This document shows positions 34,234-40,464 of a DNA stretch of 40,464 bases, one piece after another. Origin of the DNA: Derxia lacustris (GTDB taxonomy: Bacteria > Pseudomonadota > Gammaproteobacteria > Burkholderiales > Burkholderiaceae_E); assembly GCF_002105195.1 (NCBI RefSeq), contig NZ_MUHU01000034.1, positions 1-40,464 on the forward strand, in the 5' to 3' direction. The translations under genes and the position numbers were made by a program. Within the stretch, counting starts at the first letter, position 1. Each line of letters opens with the position of its first letter. A model generated the notes under the pieces. That model had not been told where the DNA came from. It did not search any database and saw nothing but the letters and a program-made list of their open reading frames with translations.

Positions 34234-35255
34234 TGGCTGCCGCCGACACGAACGACCGTTTCACCGTGCTGTGGCTGCAATCGGGCGGCTGCGGTGGTTG
34301 CAGCATGTCGCTGCTGTGCGCCGACACGCCCGACTTCGCGGCGCTGTGGCCCGATCTCGGCATCGAGCTGCTCTGGCATCCGTCGCTGTCGCAGGCCACC
34401 GGCGCCGAGCTGATCGCGCTGCTCGACGACATCCGCGCCGGCCGCCGCCGGCTCGATGCGCTGTGCGTGGAAGGCGCGGCGCTGCGCGGCCCCAACGGCA
34501 CGGGCCGCTTCCACATTCTTGCCGGCACCGGCCGCCCGATGGCCGACTGGCTGCGCGAGCTGGCGGCGCTAGCGCGGCATGTGGTGGCGGTCGGCACCTG
34601 CGCCACCTATGGCGGCTTCAGCGCCAGCGGCAGCAATCCGACCGAAGCCTGCGGCCTGCAATACGAGGGCGCGCGGCCCGGCGGCCTGCTCGGCGCCGAC
34701 TGGCGCTCGGCGGCGGGGTTTCCGGTGGTGAATATCGCCGGCTGCCCGACGCATCCCGACTGGGTGACGGGCACGCTCGCGCAACTGGCGGCCGGCGATC
34801 TCGCGCCGGGCGACCTCGATGCGCTCGGGCGGCCGCGCTTTTACGCCGACCAGCTCGTGCATCACGGCTGCACGCGCAACGAGTTCTACGAGTTCAAGGC
34901 CAGCGCCGAAAAGCCCGGCGACCTCGGCTGCATGATGGAACACCAGGGCTGCAAGGGCACCCAGGCGCACGCCGACTGCAACACGCGGCTGTGGAACGGG
35001 CAGGGCAGCTGCACGCGCGGCGGCTATGCCTGCATCAGCTGCACCGAGCCGGGCTTCCAGAACCCCGGCCATGCCTTCGACACCACGCCCAAGATCGCCG
35101 GCATTCCCATCGGCCTGCCGACCGACATGCCGAAGGCCTGGTTCGTGGCACTGGCCTCGCTGAGCAAGTCGGCGACGCCGCCGCGCGTCAAGAAGAACGC
35201 CGTCGCCGACCATCGCGTGGTGGCACCGGCCATCCGCAAGACGACGCTGAAGTAG
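34233..35255 (+). CDS. hoxB: Regulatory (H2-sensing) hydrogenase small subunit
   Basis: 340 residues from the ATG at 34233, which overlaps the hoxA stop; GGAGGAG lies upstream, and a GTG at 34230 is an alternative. There is no Tat signal, so it stays in the cytoplasm as expected for HoxB/HupU. The proximal cluster motif SGGCGGCSMSLL (Cys20, Cys23) lacks the extra cysteine seen in HoxK, and VGTCATYGGF has a single Cys, so it should hold an ordinary [4Fe-4S]. Later Cys/His motifs (HHGCTRNEFY, GCMMEHQGCKG, GSCTRGGYACISC) fit the other clusters. With HoxC it detects H2 and signals to HoxA through a kinase. A terminator for the opposing gene follows. Confidence 0.93.
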   Translation: MAAADTNDRFTVLWLQSGGCGGCSMSLLCADTPDFAALWPDLGIELLWHPSLSQATGAELIALLDDIRAGRRRLDALCVEGAALRGPNGTGRFHILAGTGRPMADWLRELAALARHVVAVGTCATYGGFSASGSNPTEACGLQYEGARPGGLLGADWRSAAGFPVVNIAGCPTHPDWVTGTLAQLAAGDLAPGDLDALGRPRFYADQLVHHGCTRNEFYEFKASAEKPGDLGCMMEHQGCKGTQAHADCNTRLWNGQGSCTRGGYACISCTEPGFQNPGHAFDTTPKIAGIPIGLPTDMPKAWFVALASLSKSATPPRVKKNAVADHRVVAPAIRKTTLK

Positions 35256-35269
35256 CGGCGGCGCCGCAT

Positions 35270-35307
35270 GAAAAACGGCGCCGGCCGCTGTCGCGATCCG
35301 GCGCCGT
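35270..35307 (-). terminator. Rho-independent terminator of the multicopper oxidase gene
   Basis: On the minus strand, a perfect 10-bp stem (35298-35307 with 35275-35284, ACGGCGCCGG/CCGGCGCCGT) around a 13-base loop is followed by five Ts. It lies about 20 bp past the oxidase stop codon and shields the convergent hoxB. Confidence 0.8.
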
Positions 35308-35326
35308 CACTGGCGGGTTCGGCTCG

Positions 35327-37606
35327 TCAGTGGTGGCCGTGGACCACGGTCGGCGCCGCGCTGCCCGGCAGCCCGATGCTCACGTTCTGCATCATTCCCT
35401 GGTCCTCGTGGTCGAGGATGTGGCAGTGCAGCACGAACTCGCCGATGTAGCGCTCGTAGCGGGTGCGCACGCGGATGCGGTACACGCCGGTGGCGGGCGG
35501 CTGCGGATTGGCGTTGTAGGCGGGCGGGGCCGACGGCGGGTTCGAGTTCTCCAGCCAGATCGTGTCCTTCCACACGCCCTTGAGGCCCGCGTACTGGTTG
35601 GCGGCGGGCGACGGGCATTCCGGCCACGGCGTGCCCTTGGGGCAGTCGCTGGTGTCGGGCGCGCTCACGTCCACGCCATCGGGGTTGAGCACCTCGACGA
35701 TCTGGAACGGGTTGACGTGGATGTGGAAGGGATGGCCCACGAACCACGACTCCAGCTGCCATTCCTGCGCCGTGCCCAGTTCGAGCTGGCGCGGGATGGC
35801 GGTGGGCACATAGGCCTCGGGCGGCGCCTTGGGATCGGTGCTGGTGCCGCCGACCTGGAACAGGAAGCCGGAGCCGTCCTGCTTGCCCTGGATGAGGAAG
35901 GCGAGCTTTTCCTTCTTGCGGCCGTTCACTTCGGCATCGGTCACCGTGGGGTGCGGGATGAAGTGGCTGAGCTTCAGGCCGTGCTCGATGTCGTCGATCA
36001 CCGCCTTGCGCACCGCAGGGTCGGGGAGGTTGAGCCGGGCCAGCCGGATGAGCTGGGCCTGCAGGCGCGAATCGGCGATGAGGCGGCGTTCGTTGTCCTT
36101 GTCGGCGCCGTCGGGGCCAGCGCTGCCGGCGGTGAGGCTGCCCGGCGCGGCCTTGCCGACGTGCACGAAGCCGAGCACGGCGCGGCGATCCTTCGCCACA
36201 TCGACCGGGTTGAGCGCCGGGTCCTTGAAGTCGACGCGGTCCACCGTGCCGTTGGCCGGCTTGATGTCGAGCACGCAGTAGTCGCCTTCCTCGGGGAAGG
36301 TGACGAGCAGGTCGCTGCGGTAGCCCGGTTGCAGCACCGTGCGCAGGCGCGGGCTGGCGGCGGCCATCGTCAGGCCGTCCGACGCGGCGGCGTGGTTGCG
36401 CAGCGGCGTGTCGGTGCAGGCGTCGGCGATGAGCTTGTCGCTGTCGGGCAGGCGTGCCGGATCGGCGAGCAGCTGGCGCAGGCCGGGCCGGGCGCGGCGG
36501 AATTCGACGCCGATGGAGTCGCGCACGCCGCCGTGGATCACGCGCCAGCGTTCGAGCCGGCCGGCGATCGCGCCCTCGAACCACGGCCACACCACGCCGT
36601 TGATGCTGGTGTAGCGGCCCGACTGGGCCCAGGTGCCGGGGCCGAACTGTTCCGTCGTCTTGACATCGGCGGACACGCCGCCCGAGACCGGTCCCTTGTA
36701 GCTCTCGATCTCGCCGGTCTGGCCCGGCTTGCAGTCCCAGCTCCACGGTGCCGCGTCCGGCGTCTTGTCGGCCGGGTCGTGCGGGCAGGCGTAGGCGATC
36801 TGCTGGAGCAGCACCACGCGCTCGAAGGCGAGCTTGCCGCTCGGGTCCTTGAGCAGCACGTCGAGGTCGCCGTTGCGCGGCGCGACGCCCGGCGCGGCCA
36901 GGATCGGCTGGCGATTGCCGCGCACGATCAATGCGCCGGCCATGCCGCTCGACACCTGGAGCGCGGTCGAGCCGTGCACATGCGTGTGGTACCAGAAGGT
37001 GCCGGCGGGATGGTCGGCCGGCACGTTGTATTCGTACTGGAACCGCTCGTTGGACCGGAGGTTGAGCAGCACGTTGTCGCTGTTGCCGGTGGGGCTCACC
37101 CACAGGCCGTGCGAGTGCAGGTTGGTGTTGTTGAAGCAGTGCGGCGTGTTGATGTCGCCGGGATGCTCGCCGGCGCCGCAGCCCGGCTCGGCGGGCAGGT
37201 CGTTGTGCAGCGTGATGCGCACGGTCTGCGCCGGCTGCATCTCGATCGTCGGCGCGATGAAGACCGGCGCGTTGGCATCGCGCTTGCGGTTCAAGTCCTG
37301 GTAGCTGCGCAGATGCACCGTCTGATAGGCCGTGGCGGGGCTGGTGGCGCCGGGGTTGCGCAGCACGCCGGTGCCGTAGGCGATGCTCAGATCCAGTACC
37401 TGCTCGCTCAGCGGGCCGCGCGTGGTGGCGCGGGCCTGGAGCGACGGCGACCTTGCCGTGCCGAGCACATTGGTGAGCACGGGCGGGTCGACCGCAACGG
37501 TGGCTGGCGCGGCAAGGCTGCTGCCGGTGGCGAGCGCGAGCGCCACGGGCACAAGCTGTCGTCCGAGCGACGCGCGCGGGCGTTTTGCAGGGGAAAAGAC
37601 GGGCAT
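35327..37606 (-). CDS. Exported multicopper oxidase
   Basis: 759 residues from the ATG at 37604-37606; a longer upstream frame is not used. An N-terminal basic, hydrophobic leader (about 1-33) ending SLAAPA is a Sec-type signal. All four copper-ligand blocks are present: NLHSHGLWV near 163, FWYHTHVHGS near 204, HPFHIHVNPFQ near 624, and HCHILDHEDQGMM near 727. Between them they provide the type 1, 2 and 3 sites, with an axial Met. It should oxidise a substrate or metal ion (Cu+, Mn2+ or phenolics are possible) with O2 in the periplasm. The length is above the 500-600 usual for laccase-type enzymes. It sits opposite to and between hoxB and hoxC, a pair that is adjacent in known clusters. Confidence 0.9.
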   Translation of the reverse strand: MPVFSPAKRPRASLGRQLVPVALALATGSSLAAPATVAVDPPVLTNVLGTARSPSLQARATTRGPLSEQVLDLSIAYGTGVLRNPGATSPATAYQTVHLRSYQDLNRKRDANAPVFIAPTIEMQPAQTVRITLHNDLPAEPGCGAGEHPGDINTPHCFNNTNLHSHGLWVSPTGNSDNVLLNLRSNERFQYEYNVPADHPAGTFWYHTHVHGSTALQVSSGMAGALIVRGNRQPILAAPGVAPRNGDLDVLLKDPSGKLAFERVVLLQQIAYACPHDPADKTPDAAPWSWDCKPGQTGEIESYKGPVSGGVSADVKTTEQFGPGTWAQSGRYTSINGVVWPWFEGAIAGRLERWRVIHGGVRDSIGVEFRRARPGLRQLLADPARLPDSDKLIADACTDTPLRNHAAASDGLTMAAASPRLRTVLQPGYRSDLLVTFPEEGDYCVLDIKPANGTVDRVDFKDPALNPVDVAKDRRAVLGFVHVGKAAPGSLTAGSAGPDGADKDNERRLIADSRLQAQLIRLARLNLPDPAVRKAVIDDIEHGLKLSHFIPHPTVTDAEVNGRKKEKLAFLIQGKQDGSGFLFQVGGTSTDPKAPPEAYVPTAIPRQLELGTAQEWQLESWFVGHPFHIHVNPFQIVEVLNPDGVDVSAPDTSDCPKGTPWPECPSPAANQYAGLKGVWKDTIWLENSNPPSAPPAYNANPQPPATGVYRIRVRTRYERYIGEFVLHCHILDHEDQGMMQNVSIGLPGSAAPTVVHGHH

Positions 37607-37698
37607 GGAAGGGCCTCGGTGGATGGGGGAGGAGCGCCGGCGCCAGATGCACCCGCGCCGGTCGGGCCAGCGAGGTTCACCGTTCCCTTTCTTGCGCC

Positions 37699-37716
37699 GC
37701 GTGACGCAGTTCACGC
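37699..37716. promoter_or_regulatory. Inverted repeat GCGTGA-N6-TCACGC between the oxidase and hoxC
   Basis: A perfect 6-bp inverted repeat in the 226-bp divergent region between the multicopper oxidase and hoxC starts. The position would suit an operator for either gene. The binder is unknown, and chance occurrence in GC-rich DNA is possible. Confidence 0.3.
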
Positions 37717-37832
37717 TTCCCGGGCGCTGTAACTCCCGATCCGGCCAGCGTCCCCTGATGGAGTGAGCGGGTTGCCCGTCGCCACCGGCCCGGGCGAGTA
37801 TTGGCCGACCTCCTCCCGCCGCAGCTGTCCTC

Positions 37833-39371
37833 ATGCCCCTCATCCCCGACCGCCGCCTCGTGCTCGGCCCCTTCAACCGCGTCGAGGGCGATCTCGAAGT
37901 GCGGCTCGACATCGGCGCCGGCCGGGTGCGCCGCGCCGAGGTGAACTCGCCGATGTACCGCGGCTTCGAGCAGATGCTGGAAGGCCGCGAGGCCGCCGAT
38001 GCGCTGGTGATCGTGCCGCGCATCTGCGGCATCTGCTCGGTGGCGCAGGGCGTGGCGGCGGCGCGCGCGCTGGGCCAGCTGGCGGGCATCGAGCCGCCGG
38101 CCAACGGGCTGCATGCCATCAACCTGATGTGCGCGGTCGAGAATCTGGCCGATCACCTGTCGCACTTCTATCTGTTCTTCATGCCCGACTTTGCGCGGCC
38201 GGTGTACGCCGGCGCGCCCTGGTTTGCCGAGGCCGAACGGCGCTTTGCGGCGCTGGCCGGCGAGCATGCGCGCGCGGCGCTGGCGGCGCGGCAGCGCTGG
38301 TTCACGCTGCTCGGCACGCTCGGCGGCAAGTGGCCGCACACGCAATCGATCGTGCCCGGCGGCAGCACGCGCGCCGTCGATGCCATCGAGCGCACCCGGC
38401 TGCTGGCCCAGGTGCGCGAGCTGCGGCGCTTTCTTGAGGCCACCACTTTCGGCGCGCCGCTCGAAGCCGTGGCTGCGCTCGATTCGCGCGCCGCGCTCGA
38501 TGCGCTGCTGGCCACGCGCGCCGGCGCGAGCGATCTCGGCTTCTTCGCGCGGCTGGCCGATGCGCTCGCGCTCGATGCGCTCGGGCCCGGCCCGGGCCGC
38601 TACCTCAGCCTCGGCGCCTATCCGCGCGCCGACGGCGGCGAGGTGTTCGGCGCCGGCTTCCTCGACACCCACCATGTGCCGACCGACCCGGCGGCCCAGC
38701 TGCCCGGCCGGCCGCTCAGCACCGCGCCCCGGCCCTGGCGCCAGACCGCGCCCGATCCGGCCGCCGTCACCGAGGACATCAGCCACGCCTGGTATGCCGG
38801 CGCGTCGGACCGGCTGGCGCAGGCGCCGGCCGATGCCCGCACCCTGCCCGATGCCGACCGGCCCGGCGCCTACAGCTGGGCCAAGGCGCCGCGCTATGCC
38901 GGCCACACGCTCGAAACCGGCGCGCTCGCGCGGCAGCTGGTCGACGGCCAGCCGCTCATCTGCGCCGAAGTCGCGCGCTCGGGCGGCAATGTGTACACGC
39001 GGGTGCTGGCGCGGCTGATCGAGATGGCGCGCATCGTCATCGCGGCCGAAGGCTGGCTGCGCCAGATCCGCCCCGGCGAGCCCTTCCACGCGCCGCATGC
39101 GCCCGCCGCCGACGGCCGCGCCATTGGCCGCATGGAAGCCGCGCGCGGCAGCCTGCTGCACTTTGCCGAGCTGCGCGGCGGACGCATCGCCAACTGGCAG
39201 ATCGTGGCGCCGACCACCTGGAACTTCTCGCCGCGCGACGCCGCCGGCACGCCCGGCGCGCTCGAGGCCGCACTCGAAGGCGTGGAGGTCGCGCCCGGCG
39301 ACGAGGTGCCGGTGCGCGTGCAGCATGTGGTGCGCTCCTTCGACCCCTGCATGGTCTGCACCGTGCACTGA
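37833..39371 (+). CDS. hoxC: Regulatory (H2-sensing) hydrogenase large subunit
   Basis: 512 residues from ATG 37833. It has the two hallmarks of sensor hydrogenases. The L1 motif is RICGICSVAQ, with Gln where catalytic enzymes have His. The protein stops at the His of L2 (DPCMVCTVH), with no C-terminal tail to cleave. FNRVEGDLEV near the start holds the conserved Glu. As in C. necator HoxC, it should be matured without an endopeptidase and stay soluble with HoxB. Normally it directly follows hoxB; here 2.6 kb and an opposing gene intervene, so it must have its own promoter. The kinase gene hoxJ, expected next, is replaced by a GST gene. Also called hupV. Confidence 0.94.
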   Translation: MPLIPDRRLVLGPFNRVEGDLEVRLDIGAGRVRRAEVNSPMYRGFEQMLEGREAADALVIVPRICGICSVAQGVAAARALGQLAGIEPPANGLHAINLMCAVENLADHLSHFYLFFMPDFARPVYAGAPWFAEAERRFAALAGEHARAALAARQRWFTLLGTLGGKWPHTQSIVPGGSTRAVDAIERTRLLAQVRELRRFLEATTFGAPLEAVAALDSRAALDALLATRAGASDLGFFARLADALALDALGPGPGRYLSLGAYPRADGGEVFGAGFLDTHHVPTDPAAQLPGRPLSTAPRPWRQTAPDPAAVTEDISHAWYAGASDRLAQAPADARTLPDADRPGAYSWAKAPRYAGHTLETGALARQLVDGQPLICAEVARSGGNVYTRVLARLIEMARIVIAAEGWLRQIRPGEPFHAPHAPAADGRAIGRMEAARGSLLHFAELRGGRIANWQIVAPTTWNFSPRDAAGTPGALEAALEGVEVAPGDEVPVRVQHVVRSFDPCMVCTVH

Positions 39372-39383
39372 GCGCACGCGGTC

Positions 39384-39419
39384 GCGCGGGTTTTAGTACG
39401 ATCGTTCCGAAACCCGCGC
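39384..39419. promoter_or_regulatory. Inverted repeat between hoxC and the GST gene
   Basis: GCGCGGGTTT (39384-39393) and AAACCCGCGC (39410-39419) form a perfect 10-bp inverted repeat. Its centre contains ACGATCGT, a palindrome typical of TetR-type operators near oxidoreductase genes. It may be a hoxC terminator hairpin (no T-run follows) or an operator for the GST gene 42 bp downstream. Confidence 0.4.
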
Positions 39420-39460
39420 CGGCGTGCCTGCCGCGCCGGTCGCAACCACGGAGCGCCTCG

Positions 39461-40162
39461 ATGATTGACCTGTACTACTGGCCGACACCCAACGGCCACA
39501 AGATCACCCTGTTCCTCGAAGAAGCCGGGCTCGACTACACCATCGTCCCGGTCGACATCAGCAAGGGCGACCAGTTCAAGCCCGAGTTCCTCGCCTTCAG
39601 CCCCAACAACCGCATGCCGGCCATCGTCGATCACGCGCCGGCCGATGGCGGCGCACCGATCACCGTGTTCGAGTCGGGCGCGATCCTGGTCTATCTGGCC
39701 GAGAAGATCGGGCGCTTTCTGCCGGCCGATGTGCGCGGCCGCAAGACGGTGCTGGAGTGGCTGTTCTGGCAGGTGGGCGGGCTCGGGCCGATGGCCGGAC
39801 AGAACCATCATTTCGGCCTGTACGCGCCCGAGAAGCTGCCCTACGCCATCGAGCGCTATGTGAAGGAAACCAACCGCCTCTACGGCGTGATGGACCGGCG
39901 CCTGGCCGAGAGCGAATTCCTGGCCGGCGCCGACTATTCCGTCGCCGACATGGCGGCCTATCCCTGGGTCGTGCCCTGGAAGCAGCAGCAGCAGGAGCTG
40001 GCCGATTTCCCGCATCTCAAGCGCTGGCTCGACGCGATCGCGGCGCGGCCGGCGACGGTGCGCGCCTATGCGCGCGGCGACGAGTTCAAGCGGCCGGCGG
40101 TGACGGAGGAGGGCAAGAAGCTGCTGTTCGGGCAGACGGCCGCCAGCGTTCGGGCTGTTTGA
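39461..40162 (+). CDS. Glutathione S-transferase, YfcG/Ure2p-like
   Basis: 233 residues from ATG 39461. Thioredoxin-like N-domain (about 1-90): DLYYWPTPNGHKITLFLEEAGLDY is the start of the Nu/YfcG type, with Thr-Pro-Asn at the active site. NRMPAIVDH supplies the cis-Pro, and VFESGAILVYLAEK the glutathione-binding Glu-Ser. The all-helical C-domain contains the N-capping motif ADYSVADMAAYPWV. YfcG-type enzymes act as glutathione-dependent disulphide reductases more than as transferases. It occupies the place where hoxJ would be expected after hoxC, and no functional tie to hydrogenase is evident. Confidence 0.88.
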   Translation: MIDLYYWPTPNGHKITLFLEEAGLDYTIVPVDISKGDQFKPEFLAFSPNNRMPAIVDHAPADGGAPITVFESGAILVYLAEKIGRFLPADVRGRKTVLEWLFWQVGGLGPMAGQNHHFGLYAPEKLPYAIERYVKETNRLYGVMDRRLAESEFLAGADYSVADMAAYPWVVPWKQQQQELADFPHLKRWLDAIAARPATVRAYARGDEFKRPAVTEEGKKLLFGQTAASVRAV

Positions 40163-40170
40163 TCGGGGAC

Positions 40171-40238
40171 GGCGCCGGACGGGACTGGGGGCCGGGCGCG
40201 CCGACGGACGCGGTCGGCCCCCAGTCCCGTCCGGCGCC
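40171..40238. repeat. Long perfect hairpin downstream of the GST gene
   Basis: 24-bp perfect inverted repeat, 40171-40194 with 40215-40238, around a 20-base loop, starting 8 bp after the GST stop. There is no T-run on either side, so it is not a standard terminator, although so strong a stem would impede exonucleases or polymerase. It differs in plan from the four nested-hairpin repeats. The remaining 226 bp to the window end show no gene. Confidence 0.7.
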
Positions 40239-40464
40239 TGGCACTGCGCTGTGGCACGAGGAGGTGGGTTAGGTCGGGCTGTCTTGCGCACGTCCTTGCC
40301 GGGTTGGGGATGCGACGATTGGGGGTGGTTTTGCGCCCTGCGAGCGGCAGCTGCGAATACCGGCTCGCAGCGCCGGCACAGGCCGGTGAACAGAAGACTG
40401 GCCACCGAGCCAGCCAGCCGACACCCCAAACTCACCCGTACCCAGCCCACGCAAACACAATGAC

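Noticed and set aside
34271..37732. Plus-strand open frame of 1,153 codons across hoxB and the multicopper oxidase
   Set aside because: Runs out of frame through hoxB and antisense to the oxidase, whose copper motifs lie on the minus strand.

Overview
The window is high-GC DNA (by eye near 70 % G+C) from what looks like a hydrogen-oxidising betaproteobacterium, probably Burkholderiales. The main evidence is that the hydrogenase proteins follow, nearly residue for residue as I remember them, the membrane-bound hydrogenase (MBH) of Cupriavidus necator (Ralstonia eutropha), and the gene order is largely that of its megaplasmid hox/hyp locus.

Layout. 1-6838: a structured repeat, then four minus-strand genes: a glycoside-hydrolase-like lipoprotein, a NiCoT nickel/cobalt permease, a secreted protein of unknown function and a DUF3422 membrane protein. 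6839-7199: control region of the hydrogenase operon, with a -24/-12 sigma-54 promoter, an IHF-like site and two inverted repeats. 7200-21944: a plus-strand operon hoxK-G-Z, an orphan HigA-like gene, hoxM-L-O-Q-R-T-V, hypA-B-F-C-D and hypE. A 645-bp insertion of palindromic elements separates hypD from hypE. 21971-32391: an accessory block where I would expect hypX. It holds a small membrane protein, an ABM-like protein, a GNAT, a small unknown, a 1,898-residue exonuclease-RecQ-UvrD fusion, a Phd antitoxin, a PIN toxin with its RHH antitoxin, and an AT-rich island with two overlapping genes of unknown function. 32506-39371: hoxA (sigma-54 activator) and the H2-sensing regulatory hydrogenase hoxB/hoxC, split by an opposing multicopper oxidase gene. 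hoxJ is not in the window. 39461-40162: a glutathione S-transferase.

How the genes work together. HoxK/HoxG/HoxZ form a periplasm-facing, membrane-anchored [NiFe] uptake hydrogenase that feeds electrons to the quinone pool. HoxK carries both extra cysteines of the [4Fe-3S] proximal cluster, so the enzyme is predicted to be O2-tolerant. HoxM removes the HoxG tail. HoxL/O/Q/R/T/V and HypA/B/F/C/D/E build the Ni-Fe(CN)2CO site and protect the precursors, and the NiCoT permease may supply nickel. HoxA is the likely activator of the sigma-54 promoter and HoxBC the likely H2 sensor, but the kinase that links them is missing here.

Most unusual content. (1) A family of four large nested-hairpin repeats (copies at 1-226, 20198-20417, 20620-20842 and 32506-32718). 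Stem sequences differ between copies but stay complementary, loop motifs are constant, and the G-U pairs fall on one strand, as expected for a selected RNA fold. I do not recognise this element. (2) The accessory block with the triple-fusion helicase, one PIN toxin between two antitoxin genes, and a two-gene AT-rich island. These are the best candidates for something undescribed.
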